Origin: Candidatus Poribacteria bacterium
Lineage (GTDB): Bacteria; Poribacteria; WGA-4E; WGA-3G
Direction of reading: 5' to 3'
Assembly (NCBI GenBank): GCA_022394755.1
Contig: JAGFCA010000072.1
Span: 1-54,238, forward strand
Length of the DNA: 54,238 bases
Below the pieces are notes generated by a model. That model was given only the letters and a program-made list of their open reading frames with translations. It searched no databases and was not told the DNA's origin. Numbering within the stretch: the first letter of the stretch is position 1; every line of letters starts with the position of its first letter. The position numbers and the translations under genes are program-made. This document shows positions 7,814 to 18,804 of the stretch, one piece after another.

Positions 7814-9607
7814 CTATAGGTATGTTCCACCTTTACTCACCCTTACATCAGATTTTTTACGGGTTTCTGGTTCATTTATTAAGGCTCGAATATTTACTAT
7901 TTTTTCACCCTTTCTTCCAGATATCTTTGCCCAGTCGTCAGGATTGGTTGTATTTGGTAGATCTTCATTCTCACGATACTCTTCACGGATAGCACCCTTT
8001 AAGTCCTCAAGTGTCAATCCTTTTTCTTTTCCTTCAGAACTAATAAGTCGTTTTATCGCAGTCTTTTTTGCACGAGAAACAATATTCTTAATCATGGCAC
8101 CACTTACAAAATCTTTAAAGAAGAGGGTTTCTCTTTCTCCACGTGTATATGTTACTTCAATAAATCTGTTGTTTTCAGTGGTCGCATACATCTCATCAAT
8201 TGCTTGATCAATGAAATCTTCTGAAACTTTTTGTTGATCTCCATCAAATTTTTCTAACTCATCGACAGCAAATGGTAAGTCTGGTGTTAAATAGATTTTG
8301 AAAATGTCTTTGGCACCATCCATATTTGGACGATCAATTTTGATTTTTATATCAAGTCTTCCTGGTCTTAGAACTGCTGGGTCAAGAAGATCCTGTCGAT
8401 TACTCGCGCCGATTACAATCACGTCTCTGAGGTTGTCAACACCATCTATTTCAGCAAGGAATTGAGGAACAAGTGTTGATTCCATATCAGATGAGATCCC
8501 CATACCACGGGAACGAAATAGAGAATCCATTTCATCAAAGAAGATGACAACAGGAAAACCTTCTCTGGATTTTTCACGCGCTTTTTCAAATACCTCACGA
8601 ATCTTTCTTTCGGTTTCACCAACATATTTATTTAACAGTTCTGGTCCCTTGATATTGATAAAATATCCTTTTATATCATCTCTATCGGACTGTTGTCGCA
8701 TACGTTCAGCAAGACAATTTGCCACTGCTCGAGCAATTAGTGTCTTACCACATCCTGGTGGACCATAAAGTAACACACCTTTTGGTGGACTTAGATCAAA
8801 TTCCTTATATTCATCTGGATAAAGGTATGGCATCTCAATGGCATCACGAATTGCTTCGATTTGTGTGTCTAATCCACCAATATCGGTATAACCTATATCT
8901 GGAACTTCTTCAAGTAACAAGTCATTAAGTTCTCTTTGTGGCAGTTTTTCAAGTAGCATTCCACTGGAATGATTTAATAAAACACTATCACCAGTTTTCA
9001 ATGGTTCGTCTTTTAGTGCTGCTGACATACGGACAACTTGTTCTTCGTCTGTTCTAAGACTCACAATTGCACGATCTGTCTCTAAAACTTCCTTGATTTT
9101 TACAACATCACCGTGTTTCTCAGGTGTCTTAATTGCCACAACATTTAAACTACTATTGACGATAACCTCTTGACCAGAGTGTAAGTCATTAGAATTAATT
9201 GTTGGATCAAGATTAACTCGCCATTTCTTCCCACCTATATCTATGTCAACAGTATTATCATCATTTGCAGCTAAGAAGATACCATAATTATTTGGTGGCT
9301 CACTTAGTTGTTTTACTTTTTCCTTAAGCAGTTCAAGCTTTTCTTTTGCTTCTTGTAGTGTGCTGGTTAGTTTGCGATTTCGTCTATGAGCCTGCATGAG
9401 TTCACGAGTCATTTCATACAAACGTGCATCTACATCCTCATCTGGGGCGGAACGAAGTTGTTGTCTTAAATCGGACACTTCGTTCTGAAGCATTTCAATC
9501 TGCCAATTAAGTTCACTGACATTTTGAGATTTATCATTAACTGATGAGGTATCCTCAACATCTTTATCTTTTGGGAATTCAAATGAGGTGTCTGTTTTAC
9601 TTGCCAT
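7814..9607 (-). CDS. mpa: Proteasomal AAA+ ATPase Mpa/ARC
   Basis: Hexameric unfoldase that binds pupylated substrates and feeds the 20S core. Order: N-terminal coiled coil (about 25-100) that binds Pup; tandem OB domains (about 105-225, GIFLAANDDNTVDIDIGGKKW onward); the linker LLLEEVPDIGYTDIGGLD; Walker A GPPGCGKT (282-289); Walker B FFDE (356-359); GASNRQDLLDPAVLRPGRLD (second region of homology with arginine fingers); and the C-terminal GGTYL, the tyrosine-leucine tail that inserts between alpha subunits. 597 aa, normal. I use the ATG at 9607 (MASKTD); the 45 in-frame residues upstream are hydrophobic and foreign to the family. ENEDLPNTTNPDDWA is the characteristic signature near the end. 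Confidence 0.95.
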   Translation of the reverse strand: MASKTDTSFEFPKDKDVEDTSSVNDKSQNVSELNWQIEMLQNEVSDLRQQLRSAPDEDVDARLYEMTRELMQAHRRNRKLTSTLQEAKEKLELLKEKVKQLSEPPNNYGIFLAANDDNTVDIDIGGKKWRVNLDPTINSNDLHSGQEVIVNSSLNVVAIKTPEKHGDVVKIKEVLETDRAIVSLRTDEEQVVRMSAALKDEPLKTGDSVLLNHSSGMLLEKLPQRELNDLLLEEVPDIGYTDIGGLDTQIEAIRDAIEMPYLYPDEYKEFDLSPPKGVLLYGPPGCGKTLIARAVANCLAERMRQQSDRDDIKGYFINIKGPELLNKYVGETERKIREVFEKAREKSREGFPVVIFFDEMDSLFRSRGMGISSDMESTLVPQFLAEIDGVDNLRDVIVIGASNRQDLLDPAVLRPGRLDIKIKIDRPNMDGAKDIFKIYLTPDLPFAVDELEKFDGDQQKVSEDFIDQAIDEMYATTENNRFIEVTYTRGERETLFFKDFVSGAMIKNIVSRAKKTAIKRLISSEGKEKGLTLEDLKGAIREEYRENEDLPNTTNPDDWAKISGRKGEKIVNIRALINEPETRKKSDVRVSKGGTYL

Positions 9608-9785
9608 AGGAAGGGATCTCACTTTACATTGAAAAGTAATAAGGATAAATAAGGTATAGAATATAATCCAATGTGCGAATAGTATACCACTGAATGTGAA
9701 TAACAACAAGAAAAATGATTCTATGAGATGGAACTGAAACAAATGATTTTGTTAATGTTCAATTCTTATATACTAAAATTTCAAT

Positions 9786-10931
9786 CTACTGATCATCGTC
9801 CACGGAATCATTTGGATCTTCAAATTCAGTCTCAATTTCATCTTCTGAATCAATACCTGGTATTTTACCAACACCAGAATCGGTTGAAATAGATGTAAGG
9901 TTTTCACGGATTTTCTGATCAAGTTCTGCAGTTATTTCAGGGTTTTGTTCAAGGTATGTTTTCGCACTATTTCTACCTTGACCAATCCTTTCATTATTAT
10001 ATGAGAACCAAGACCCTCTTTTTTCTACCATACCTGCTTCTACTGCAATATCCAATAGGTTGCCTTCTTTAGATATACCTTTGCCAAATGTTACATCAAA
10101 TTCAGCTTCTTTAAATGGGGGAGCAACTTTGTTTTTTACTACCTTTATAAGCACTCTATTACCCAATACATCTGTACCTTCTTTTATCTGTTGAGAACGT
10201 CGTATTTCTAATCTAACAGATGCATGAAACTTCAAGGCAAGACCACCAGGTGTAGTGTCAGGATTACCAAACATGATACCTATTTTTTGGCGAATCTGGT
10301 TGGTAAAAATCACACATGTTTTGGATTTATTTGTTACACCCGATAGTTTTCGGAGTGCCTTTGACATTAATCTTGGAAGCAATCCTACATGTGCATCTCC
10401 CATTTCTCCTTCAACTTCAGCTTGCGGCGTTAATGCTGCTACAGAATCAACAACAACAACATCAATTGCACCACTACGTATCAGCGTTTCAACGATTTCA
10501 AGTGCTTGTTCCCCTGCATCTGGTTGAGAAATGAGTAAGTTTTCAAGATTTACACCTATATTGCGAGCGTAACTTGTATCTAATGCATGTTCTACATCAA
10601 TAAAAGCGGCAATCCCGCCCATTTTTTGGGCTTCAGCTACAATGTGAAGTGCTAAAGTAGTTTTTCCTGTTCCTTCATGACCAAATACTTCAACGATCCT
10701 ACCTCTTGGAATACCTCCTACCCCTAATGCAAGATCAAGTGAAAGTGCCCCAGTAGGGATTACCTCAACTGGAACGACTTCATTATCAGTAAAACGCATA
10801 ATAGAACCTTTACCGTATGCGCGTTCAACCTGCGAAATTGCATCATCTACAGCCTTCTTCTTCTCTTTACTAATTTTTTCATCATCAGAATCTGTTTTAT
10901 TTGCATTTGTCTTAAGTTCGTCTTTTGCCAT
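9786..10931 (-). CDS. recA: Recombinase RecA
   Basis: DNA-dependent ATPase that forms filaments on single-stranded DNA for homologous recombination and triggers the SOS response. From the ATG at 10931 (AGGAGAAAA upstream) the product is 381 aa. It shows [36 protein letters not shown], a Walker A reading GHEGTGKT (84-91; GPESSGKT is usual), [10 protein letters not shown] (Walker B), loop L2 in [20 protein letters not shown] and [12 protein letters not shown]. The N-terminal about 25 residues are longer and more charged than in most RecAs, and the C-terminal tail is acidic, as usual. It follows thpR by 13 bp and precedes mpa. Confidence 0.95.
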   Translation of the reverse strand: MAKDELKTNANKTDSDDEKISKEKKKAVDDAISQVERAYGKGSIMRFTDNEVVPVEVIPTGALSLDLALGVGGIPRGRIVEVFGHEGTGKTTLALHIVAEAQKMGGIAAFIDVEHALDTSYARNIGVNLENLLISQPDAGEQALEIVETLIRSGAIDVVVVDSVAALTPQAEVEGEMGDAHVGLLPRLMSKALRKLSGVTNKSKTCVIFTNQIRQKIGIMFGNPDTTPGGLALKFHASVRLEIRRSQQIKEGTDVLGNRVLIKVVKNKVAPPFKEAEFDVTFGKGISKEGNLLDIAVEAGMVEKRGSWFSYNNERIGQGRNSAKTYLEQNPEITAELDQKIRENLTSISTDSGVGKIPGIDSEDEIETEFEDPNDSVDDDQ

Positions 10932-10944
10932 AATAGGTTTTCTC

Positions 10945-11529
10945 CTAACACAGTTTAAAATTTTTAATTGGTGTATAAATTGCACCATTAGGATGTAATT
11001 CGCTCTTAACCAGAGTGAATTCATCTACTAAGAAATCTGAATTTGCAAGTATTTCATATTGGGTAAAGGAATTGGAATTCTCCACTAAAGTAACCTGCTT
11101 CTTAAATCTCGCGAGTGTAAGATGCGGGTGGTAACGGGTATCAACTGGATATTCTAAATCTTGTAAACCTTTATTAATTGTTCCTGACAATGTTCGAATT
11201 TTAGACTCACCTTTAGTAAGACCAAGCCAAAGAACTCGGGGATGTACCCAATTTGGAAATACTCCTATTCCTCCAATTTCAATACTAAATTGTTTGTTCT
11301 TTTCAGCCACTAAACTTAAGACATTTGTCATACTTGATAATTGTTGTTCTTCAACCTGTCCTAAGAATTTTAAAGTTAAATGATGCTTACCGGATTTTGT
11401 CCACGTTGCACCTGAAATCTCTTTCTCTAATGTTCTTTGTAAATCTAATATTAGGGTCTGTATTTCTTTTGGAATTTCAATTGCGATAAAACACCTTATA
11501 GATTCAGGTTTTCTCACCTTATTCTCCAA
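10945..11529 (-). CDS. thpR: RNA 2',3'-cyclic phosphodiesterase ThpR (2H family)
   Basis: 2H phosphoesterase (LigT-like) that opens 2',3'-cyclic phosphate ends of [16 protein letters not shown] is the usual start; the two catalytic HxTx motifs are HLTLKFLG (about 50-57) and HLTLARFK (about 137-144), both intact. Length 194 aa. It lies between pgsA and recA; pgsA-(cinA)-thpR-recA is a recurrent order in many bacteria, which supports the call. cinA itself is absent here. Confidence 0.9.
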   Translation of the reverse strand: MENKVRKPESIRCFIAIEIPKEIQTLILDLQRTLEKEISGATWTKSGKHHLTLKFLGQVEEQQLSSMTNVLSLVAEKNKQFSIEIGGIGVFPNWVHPRVLWLGLTKGESKIRTLSGTINKGLQDLEYPVDTRYHPHLTLARFKKQVTLVENSNSFTQYEILANSDFLVDEFTLVKSELHPNGAIYTPIKNFKLC

Positions 11530-11538
11530 AATATAGGA

Positions 11539-12138
11539 CTATTCACTATGTTTCTCTGTTAATGTTTTACTATTCCCTATAATTATCTCTAAACCAGAAA
11601 CAACAGTTAAAACCAATGGGATTAACATTAGGAAGAAAATTGGCCCATATTGATGTATTACAAAAGGTGAGTTAGGCATAAGCCACAATAACAAAAAGGT
11701 TATAGATATAACAATTACTTGTGACGTCGTCTTATATTTACCCCATCGATTAGCAGATATAACTTCTCCATGTTTTGCCACAACGATAGTTCTGAATACT
11801 GTTATTAACACTTCACGCCCCATGATGATTATTACCATCCAGATAGGTATTAGAGTATTATTTTCTACTAATAACTCATGTTGATAAAGGTATATACTAA
11901 TTAATGCTGCACCTATAAGAATCTTATCAACTACAGAATCCATAAAACTTCCAAAACTTGTAACACCTTGTTTTCTTGCTACTATACCATCAAGATAATC
12001 CGTAAAGGAGGCAATACCAAAAATGATACCTGCAAGTAATATCATTTTAATTTGAAAAAAGTAAATAAATGGAACTGTCAGTATTAATCGTGAAAAAGTA
12101 AGTATATTGGCTAATGGAAAAAATGATCGAAAATTCAT
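11539..12138 (-). CDS. pgsA: CDP-diacylglycerol--glycerol-3-phosphate 3-phosphatidyltransferase
   Basis: CDP-alcohol phosphatidyltransferase that makes phosphatidylglycerol phosphate at the inner membrane. The family signature D-x2-DG-x2-AR-x8-G-x3-D-x3-D is seen as DYLDGIVAR followed by GSFMDSVVD. FPLANILTFSRLILTVPFIY is the usual first segment, and there are several further membrane helices. I chose the ATG at 12138 (MNFRSFF), 7 bp after the LolA-like gene with an AGG upstream; the longer frame would overlap that gene by about 80 bp. 199 aa. Confidence 0.92.
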   Translation of the reverse strand: MNFRSFFPLANILTFSRLILTVPFIYFFQIKMILLAGIIFGIASFTDYLDGIVARKQGVTSFGSFMDSVVDKILIGAALISIYLYQHELLVENNTLIPIWMVIIIMGREVLITVFRTIVVAKHGEVISANRWGKYKTTSQVIVISITFLLLWLMPNSPFVIHQYGPIFFLMLIPLVLTVVSGLEIIIGNSKTLTEKHSE

Positions 12139-12145
12139 AAACCTA

Positions 12146-12862
12146 TTAATTTGAAAGATCAATAACCTCAGCATTTTTTGGGATTTCGAACTTAAAGATA
12201 TTCGTAGGTAAATTTTTATCACGCTCAATATTTGTCATTTTAAAAACTACACTACGTCTACTACCATCATCAAATTCATTTATATATCCGAATTGGACTG
12301 GTAACCAATCCGATTTCTTAAGCCATATTTCAATAACTTCCTTATTCGAGGTGTCGACCACTAAATTTTCATTTTCACCAGGTATTAACCGTTTTGGGAG
12401 GAGTTGAATTAGATATATTCCTTTCGGGTTCACATCTTCATCGGGTACTAATTTCATTGTATAATTCTTGGATATATCTTCAAGAGATGCTCCCGCACCA
12501 GGAAGAAGTTCACGTCTACTTGGATCATTCCACTGCATCTTATTTACTTGATTTAATAATGGGACATGTGACCATGCATATAATCCGTCAATTACTATAG
12601 TTTTAGTAATTTTCTTATTGTCATTCTTTGATATATATTCTTTTCGGAGTAAATTTGGTTTTGAAAACACAAATCGACCATAGGTAACTGTCTTTCTATC
12701 TTTATATAAGGTTGTTTCTTCAAATGTAGCAGAGAAATTTTCTGATTTCTTGTAGGCAGATTGAAAATTCGCAAAAATCTCTTCGACTGTAAGGGCATAA
12801 CAGTTTGGAATTATCAATAAACATGAAAGGAATATAAGGGAATTCAAATACAATCGAAACAC
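12146..12862 (-). CDS. LolA-like outer-membrane lipoprotein carrier
   Basis: Periplasmic carrier of the LolA/LolB fold that would shuttle lipoproteins from the inner to the outer membrane. The product begins with a signal peptide (FRLYLNSLIFLSCLLIIPNCYA) followed by LTVEEIFANFQSAYKKSENFSATFEETT, a typical LolA opening; later GRFVFSKPNLLRKEY and the C-terminal FKFEIPKNAEVIDL match the family pattern. I favour the GTG at 12862, since AGGAG lies seven bases upstream and it starts directly at the signal peptide. It heads the run of genes leading to pafA and is evidence of an outer membrane. Confidence 0.85.
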   Translation of the reverse strand: MFRLYLNSLIFLSCLLIIPNCYALTVEEIFANFQSAYKKSENFSATFEETTLYKDRKTVTYGRFVFSKPNLLRKEYISKNDNKKITKTIVIDGLYAWSHVPLLNQVNKMQWNDPSRRELLPGAGASLEDISKNYTMKLVPDEDVNPKGIYLIQLLPKRLIPGENENLVVDTSNKEVIEIWLKKSDWLPVQFGYINEFDDGSRRSVVFKMTNIERDKNLPTNIFKFEIPKNAEVIDLSN

Positions 12863-13112
12863 AATAGAACTCCTATTTCTTGGTAATTTACATTTGATAA
12901 AGTATAACATAACAGGATTGAAGTGTCAAAGAATTTCAGAATTATAGAATTTGTTAAAATGTGTGCTTTCATGATACTTAAATTTTTCTTTATTTTTTAA
13001 AATACTTATCTTAAAATAGGAAGTATATTCAATTTTTGAAAATATGATATAATGCAGATATAAAACCACCACAATCAATCTGATAAATTGAATGCGTAAA
13101 TGAGACATAATC

Positions 13113-13250
13113 ATGACAAAGAATAAAAGAAAAAACCAAAGAAAGAAACCGAAAGGTTTAAAAATTACTGAAGTACTTTCTAAGAAAAATCCCTATCCAA
13201 GACAGGAAGATTATCCGTCTGTTATCCATGCCTGCAATCGTGGTGACTGA
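13113..13250 (+). CDS. Small basic ORF, 45 aa, doubtful
   Basis: ATG to TGA frame encoding a very basic N-terminus (MTKNKRKNQRKKPKGLK) and a polar tail ending NPYPRQEDYPSVIHACNRGD. It has no clear ribosome binding site and no family I recognise. The composition differs from random AT-rich DNA enough to mention it; it may be a remnant of a larger gene or spurious. Confidence 0.2.
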   Translation: MTKNKRKNQRKKPKGLKITEVLSKKNPYPRQEDYPSVIHACNRGD

Positions 13251-13415
13251 GGGTAAAAGAGGTGTTAGTTAACACCAAAATCTATCTGTTCTTCTACTCT
13301 ACCTAATAGAATTTGAGGTGTAATCACTTCTTTATCAGACCTTATCATCTTCCCTTAGACCATGTTGATATACTTCTATTAACAAGTATTGGATACGACA
13401 CGAAATAAAGAAGAT

Positions 13416-13856
13416 TCATTTTGATAATTCTATATCAATAGCAGCTTGATTGTCGGTGTTTGATGTATAGATACGAGTCCAATCTGTTAGGTGGATCTCT
13501 ATTTCATCAGCATCGTCTAAGGAGCACAATATTAACCTTTCTAATACTCCGACAACTTTCTCATCTCGAAAAATCCTTTGAAACCAGATTGTAAAACGTT
13601 TCATTGCCTCAGAATATTCAGAAAATACCCAGAAAACAACCCTACAGAAATCCAATCCTTCATCTACAAATTGTTGTGAGATCCACACATCTTTAGGGAA
13701 ATCATCTATTATTGGTAATAGGTCAACAAGAATAATCGGTATTGACTGATTTAGGTATGAAATTTCAGGGAACACATCGAAATGAATTGCAAATTTGTAA
13801 GTAATTAATCTTGTAGGATTAGTTTTTTCGGAGTTATTCACATCAACTTTAGACAT
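13416..13856 (-). CDS. Hypothetical protein, 146 aa
   Basis: Not recognised. The product is soluble and acidic, starts MSKVDVNNSEKTNPTRLITYKF with AAGGAAA upstream, and contains a hydrophobic stretch SIPIILVDLLPIIDDFP, then aromatic-rich helices (FWVFSEYSEAMKRFTIWFQRIF) and DDADEIEIHLTDW near the end. It ends in TGA. It stands alone between the recA/proteasome operon and the inverted repeat; no neighbour hints at a role. Confidence 0.55.
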   Translation of the reverse strand: MSKVDVNNSEKTNPTRLITYKFAIHFDVFPEISYLNQSIPIILVDLLPIIDDFPKDVWISQQFVDEGLDFCRVVFWVFSEYSEAMKRFTIWFQRIFRDEKVVGVLERLILCSLDDADEIEIHLTDWTRIYTSNTDNQAAIDIELSK

Positions 13857-14077
13857 TATCGCTAATTTCCTTAGATATGGGATTATTAATATTGTATCAT
13901 AAATCAGTTAAGAATTAAAAACATCAATTATTCTGGGATGTAAAGTTTTTGGCTAAAGAAGACATTGTCTGTGCAAAAGGGTAGTTTGAAATTAGGTGAG
14001 TGAACTACATTTTCGATAATATTACTCTTATGACGTACATTGGGTTATAATTAGTTTGATAATGATATAAAATTCAC
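13857..14077. other. Intergenic DNA with an IS-end-like motif
   Basis: No gene is seen. At 13939-13953 the motif TGTAAAGTTTTTGGC occurs; close relatives are at 14097-14111, 52417-52431 and, inverted, at 53527-53542, always next to the long repeat or transposon remains. This suggests old transposon ends. Confidence 0.4.
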
Positions 14078-14940
14078 ACAACCCAAAATGAGGGTGTGTA
14101 AAGTTATTGGCACTTTACAACAGTATTTTTATATCTACTATAGTTTAGGAAATTTCGGATAGGATACAACCAAAGTTCAATGTGTTATGGCATTTTCGAC
14201 ATTTTACCCAGAGAATCTAATTCCAAAAATGAGTTCTTGGATAATATTAGGGTAGCCTGGTATGTCTAAATGACATTCATACCCGGGGAATGCCCTACTA
14301 CATTCCTACCGTTGATTCATGATTCCGGATTCTGATTTGATGGCGGAATTTGTGAAATCCTATTCAGATTCGGTGTTCAAACAATAAATAGAGCAAAACC
14401 GCTTCTACGCGTAATCCTGTATCATCCGCGATTCAAAAAAGAAAACCATCCCTATCCAAAGCATTCTTCACCGTGTAATACGAGATTCTGACATAAGGAC
14501 CAATAGCAGTAGACTAACTGCGTTTCAGACAACAAACATAATACATAAAAATAAATTGAAGAAAATAAATGACAAAGCAACTAATACCATATAGATAAAT
14601 ATACCTGACAATAACATATAGAGAAATATTATAATACATAGTAGTAATATAAAGTGTATTATAAAATAATCCAATAATCTGATTTTTCAGGAGTGAATCT
14701 GCCGATAAATAGTATGTTATGAGAATAATAATAATAATAAAAATGAATAATCACTCATCAAGGAAATCTAAAAATTGTAACTTTTTTCAAATTTTAGAAT
14801 TAGAGGTTTAATTCGTTTCAAACCCAGTCATAGACTAATAGGAAAGGCAATGAAATAATAAGAACTAATCCTACACTTTGTAGGAAAAGTGTAACATTTT
14901 TTCACACATCTAATAAAATGTACTAAATTAGAAATACGAT
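14078..14940 (+). repeat. Long inverted repeat, left copy
   Basis: About 863 bp that align, with substitutions and small gaps, to the reverse complement of 52684-53562. Well-matched landmarks include ACTTTACAACAGT, GTGTTATGG, TTTCGACATTTTAC, GGGGAATGCCCTAC, TGTGAAATCCTATTCAG, CAATAATCTGATTTTTCAGG, AATTAGAGGTTTAATTCG and the hairpin unit at 14869-14902. No open frame is maintained, so it behaves as a non-coding, decayed repeat. Between the landmarks the two copies have diverged visibly, so the duplication is old. Confidence 0.85.
14869..14902 (+). repeat. Hairpin repeat, copy B
   Basis: Same unit as at 828-862: CCTACACTTTGTAGG followed by AAAAGTGTAACA and a T-run, here near the end of the left long repeat. 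Identity to copy A is complete over more than 30 nt although the flanks differ, so this unit is better conserved than its surroundings. Confidence 0.75.
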
Positions 14941-15051
14941 ATTTATGCCAAAAACTTTATAAACCATAAAATGATATGAAATGGACAAACGCATTCTACA
15001 ATAGTATAATATATAGGTTGATTTCAACTTGATAATTACTTTAAATATGGA

Positions 15052-18000
15052 ATGATAATGACAAAGTCAGATAAAATAAAAACCTTTTGCAATGAACTTA
15101 ATCAACGAATTCTTGTTCTGGATGGGGCAATGGGATCTCTATTGCAGACATACAAACTTAACGAAGATGATTTTCGTGGTGACCAGTTTACTTATCATCC
15201 TTCAGATGTAAAAGGTTATAATGACCTATTATCAATTACACAACCCAACATTGTTCGAGAAATACATTCGAATTACTGTGAGGCTGGGGCAGATATAATT
15301 GAAACGAACACTTTCACAAGTACATCAGTTTCAATGTTAGATTACCAATTACAGGATTATTCGTATGAAGTAAATCTTGCATCTGCCAAGATCGCTCGTG
15401 AGGTAGCAGATCAGTATTCAACCGAAGTTAAACCACGTTTTGTTGCAGGAAGTATGGGTCCAACTAATCGTAGTTGTACTATATCTCCAAATGTGAATGA
15501 CCCAGGTTATCGAAATATAACATTTTCAGATTTGGTAACGGCTTATTCTATTCAAGCGAAAGGATTGATTGATGGCGGTGTAGATCTACTATTAGTTGAG
15601 ACCGTTATGGATACTCTCAATTGTAAGGCTGCGTTGTTTGCAATACAAAGCCTTGCGGAAGAATTACAAATAGATATACCTATCATTGTATCTTCAGATA
15701 GAAGTGGTGGGGGTGGAAGAAATCTATCAGGACAGACAGTCGAGGCATTTTGGAATTCTGTCAAACATGCCAACTTACTTGCTGTAGGATTAAATTGTGG
15801 TTTCGGTTCTGAACAGATTAGACCTTACTTAGCTGAAATGTCTAAGCTTGCGGATATTCCCACTATTTGTTATCCAAATGCTGGTCTACCTAATGAACTT
15901 GGTCATTACACACAATCCCCTGATGAAATGGCAAAATGGATGCATGAATTTGCTAACAATGGATTTGTAAATATCGTTGGTGGGTGTTGTGGCAGTCAAC
16001 CTGAACATATACATTCAATAGCAAAAGTTGCATCTGAATATACACCAAGAAAACCTATAGAAAGTGATCACTCATGTAGATTAAGTGGTTTAGAAGCATT
16101 TAACATTACCCCTGATTCACTCTTTGTAAATATAGGTGAACGGACAAATGTCACTGGTTCAAGGAAATTCGCACAATTAATTGAAAATGAAGATTATGAA
16201 TCTGCACTTGAAGTAGCACGTGATCAAGTAGAAAACGGAGCACAACTCATTGATGTTAATATGGATGCTGGAATGTTGGATTCCAAAGCAGCAATGGTGA
16301 AATTCCTAAATCTAATCGTTTCCGAACCTGATATTAGTAAAGTTCCAATTGTATTAGATTCAAGTAAGTGGGAAGTGATTGAAGCCGGTTTAGAATGTAT
16401 TCAAGGTAAAGGCGTTGTTAATTCTATTAGTTTAAAAGAGGGAGAAGATGAATTCATAGAACAAGCCAAGCTTGTTAAAAAACATGGTGCTGCAGTCATA
16501 GTAATGGCATTTGATGAAACTGGTCAAGCGGATTCCTTTGAAAGAAAGGTAGAAATATGTCAAAGAGCATATAATATATTGGTCGAAAAAGTAGATTTTC
16601 CTCCAGAAGATATCATTTTTGATCCTAATATCCTTACTGTTGCTACCGGCATCGAGGAACATAATGAATATGCACAAGCTTTTATTCAAGCTTGTAAAGA
16701 AATTAAGAAAACTTGTACCCATGCCCTGGTAAGTGGCGGTGTCAGTAATATATCTTTCTCATTTGGACGGAATTATACTGTCCGTGAAGCAATGCATGCT
16801 GCCTTTCTATACCATGCAATTAATGCAGGTATGGATATGGGGATTGTTAATGCTGGACAATTAGCTGTATATGATGATATACCAAAAGAGCTGTTGGATG
16901 CGATAGAGGATGTGCTATTTAATCGTCATCAAGATGCCACAGATAGATTGGTAACTCTGGCTGAAACATTACAGGGAAAAGGAAAGAAAAAGAAAAAGAA
17001 TAAACAATGGCGGACATTACCTGTTGAAGAAAGACTTAGTTATGCCTTAGTAGAAGGTACGATAGAATATATTGATGAGGATACTGAGGAAGCAAGACTA
17101 AAATATAATCGTCCTATACAGGTGATTGAAGGTCCATTAATGGATGGAATGGATAGAGTAGGTGAGCTTTTTGGTGATGGAAAGATGTTCCTCCCCCAAG
17201 TTGTAAAAAGTGCACGTGTGATGAAAAAAGCAGTTTCTCATCTCACTCCATTTATCGAGAAGGAACAATCTGAAGGTGGACTTTCCTCAAGAGGTAAAAT
17301 CGTTATGGCAACTGTCAAGGGGGATGTTCATGATATTGGAAAAAATATCGTGGGTGTCGTTCTTGGTTGTAATAATTATGATATTATTGATTTAGGGGTT
17401 AAAGTACCTGCAGAAGAGATATTAGATTCTGCTAAAAAAGAAAACGCAGATATTATTGGATTGAGTGGTCTAATTACTCCCTCGTTAGACGAAATGGTTT
17501 ATGTTGCAACTGAAATGGATAGACAAGGATTCAATATTCCTTTATTGATTGGGGGTGCAACCACATCAAAGGTTCATACTGCCGTACAAATTGAGCCTAA
17601 TTATAGTGGAGCAACTGTTCATGTAATTGATGCATCTAAGAGTGTTGGTGTTGTTGGTCAACTATTGAGTAGTGATAACCAAGAGTCCTTTATTACTAAA
17701 ACTCGTGAAGAATATTCTGATGTACGGAAACGTAGATCAAAGAATCAGAATAAAACAAAATTATTACCATATTCTACAGCAAAAGAACGTAAATTAGTAC
17801 TTGATTGGGAGGATTACACACCTTCTAAACCGAAACAAATTGGTATTGAAGTCTTGGATAATTTTCCATTAGAGAAATTGGTGAGGTATATTGATTGGAC
17901 ACCGTTTTTTACTACATGGGAATTGTCAGGAAAATATCCAAAGATATTAAACCATCCAGAGATGGGTGAACAAGCGAGCCAATTATTCACTGATGCCAAA

Positions 18001-18732
18001 GATTTACTTGAAACAATTGTATCGGAAAAAAGACTAACAGCACGGGGAGTTGTTGGTATATTTCCAGCAAACAGTGTAGATGAAGATACAGAAATCTATA
18101 ATGATGACAATAGATCAGATATAATTGCAACAATCCACCATTTTCGTCAACAAACGGAACAGCCTTTTTCCAGACCAAACCTTAGTCTTGGGGATTTCAT
18201 TGCTCCTAAAGCAACATACATCAATGACTATATCGGTGCCTTCGCTGTTACTACTGGAATGGGAGTTACGGAATTTTGTCAAGAGTTTGAGGAGAAACAT
18301 GATGACTATAACAGCATAATGGTTAAAGCTTTAGCAGATAGACTCGCAGAAGCATTTGCAGAATATATGCACGAATATGTCCGTACAACTCTATGGGGAT
18401 ATGCAGAAAATGAGAGTATGGATAATGAAGGGTTAATTTCTGAAAAATACCAAGGCATTCGACCTGCACCCGGTTATCCTGCTTGCCCTGACCATAATCA
18501 GAAACGGATCATCTTTGAAATACTGAACGTAACAAATAAAACTGAAATAGAATTAACCGAAAGCTTAGCTATGTCTCCAGCTGCATCGGTTAGTGGATGG
18601 TATTTTTCTCATCCTGAATCTCGATATTTTAGTATTGGAAGTATCGGTGAAGATCAAGTTGTTGATTATGCAAAACGTTCTGGTATGGATGTTGAAGAAG
18701 CTATCAGATGGCTTAAACCTATACTAAGATAA
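15052..18732 (+). CDS. metH: Cobalamin-dependent methionine synthase MetH
   Basis: Transfers the methyl group of 5-methyltetrahydrofolate to homocysteine through bound cobalamin. 1226 aa, essentially the E. coli length, with all four modules: homocysteine domain (about 1-330) with zinc ligands Cys249, Cys312 and Cys313 ([16 protein letters not shown]); pterin-binding domain (about 355-620, [11 protein letters not shown]); helical cap plus B12 domain (about 655-900) with the lower axial ligand His760 in GDVHDIGKN; and the S-adenosylmethionine reactivation domain (about 920-1226) ending with [13 protein letters not shown] Lys-rich linker ([10 protein letters not shown]) joins pterin and cap domains. 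ATG at 15052 or 15058; no strong SD. No cobalamin riboswitch was recognised in the 110 bp between the repeat and the gene. It stands alone on this strand. Confidence 0.96.
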   Translation: MIMTKSDKIKTFCNELNQRILVLDGAMGSLLQTYKLNEDDFRGDQFTYHPSDVKGYNDLLSITQPNIVREIHSNYCEAGADIIETNTFTSTSVSMLDYQLQDYSYEVNLASAKIAREVADQYSTEVKPRFVAGSMGPTNRSCTISPNVNDPGYRNITFSDLVTAYSIQAKGLIDGGVDLLLVETVMDTLNCKAALFAIQSLAEELQIDIPIIVSSDRSGGGGRNLSGQTVEAFWNSVKHANLLAVGLNCGFGSEQIRPYLAEMSKLADIPTICYPNAGLPNELGHYTQSPDEMAKWMHEFANNGFVNIVGGCCGSQPEHIHSIAKVASEYTPRKPIESDHSCRLSGLEAFNITPDSLFVNIGERTNVTGSRKFAQLIENEDYESALEVARDQVENGAQLIDVNMDAGMLDSKAAMVKFLNLIVSEPDISKVPIVLDSSKWEVIEAGLECIQGKGVVNSISLKEGEDEFIEQAKLVKKHGAAVIVMAFDETGQADSFERKVEICQRAYNILVEKVDFPPEDIIFDPNILTVATGIEEHNEYAQAFIQACKEIKKTCTHALVSGGVSNISFSFGRNYTVREAMHAAFLYHAINAGMDMGIVNAGQLAVYDDIPKELLDAIEDVLFNRHQDATDRLVTLAETLQGKGKKKKKNKQWRTLPVEERLSYALVEGTIEYIDEDTEEARLKYNRPIQVIEGPLMDGMDRVGELFGDGKMFLPQVVKSARVMKKAVSHLTPFIEKEQSEGGLSSRGKIVMATVKGDVHDIGKNIVGVVLGCNNYDIIDLGVKVPAEEILDSAKKENADIIGLSGLITPSLDEMVYVATEMDRQGFNIPLLIGGATTSKVHTAVQIEPNYSGATVHVIDASKSVGVVGQLLSSDNQESFITKTREEYSDVRKRRSKNQNKTKLLPYSTAKERKLVLDWEDYTPSKPKQIGIEVLDNFPLEKLVRYIDWTPFFTTWELSGKYPKILNHPEMGEQASQLFTDAKDLLETIVSEKRLTARGVVGIFPANSVDEDTEIYNDDNRSDIIATIHHFRQQTEQPFSRPNLSLGDFIAPKATYINDYIGAFAVTTGMGVTEFCQEFEEKHDDYNSIMVKALADRLAEAFAEYMHEYVRTTLWGYAENESMDNEGLISEKYQGIRPAPGYPACPDHNQKRIIFEILNVTNKTEIELTESLAMSPAASVSGWYFSHPESRYFSIGSIGEDQVVDYAKRSGMDVEEAIRWLKPILR

Positions 18733-18804
18733 CCAAAATATAATTTGTTGAATTATAGTCTTACATCTGTTGTTATATTCTATAGAATTGATAAAATCAT
18801 CAAT

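Noticed and set aside
7803..8207. 134-codon frame antisense to the ATPase gene
   Set aside because: Mirror of a strongly conserved coding region (mpa); no independent evidence.
14940..15051. Cobalamin riboswitch before metH
   Set aside because: Only about 110 bp lie between the repeat and the start codon, and no B12-box-like conserved core was recognised; the same holds for 27147-27273.
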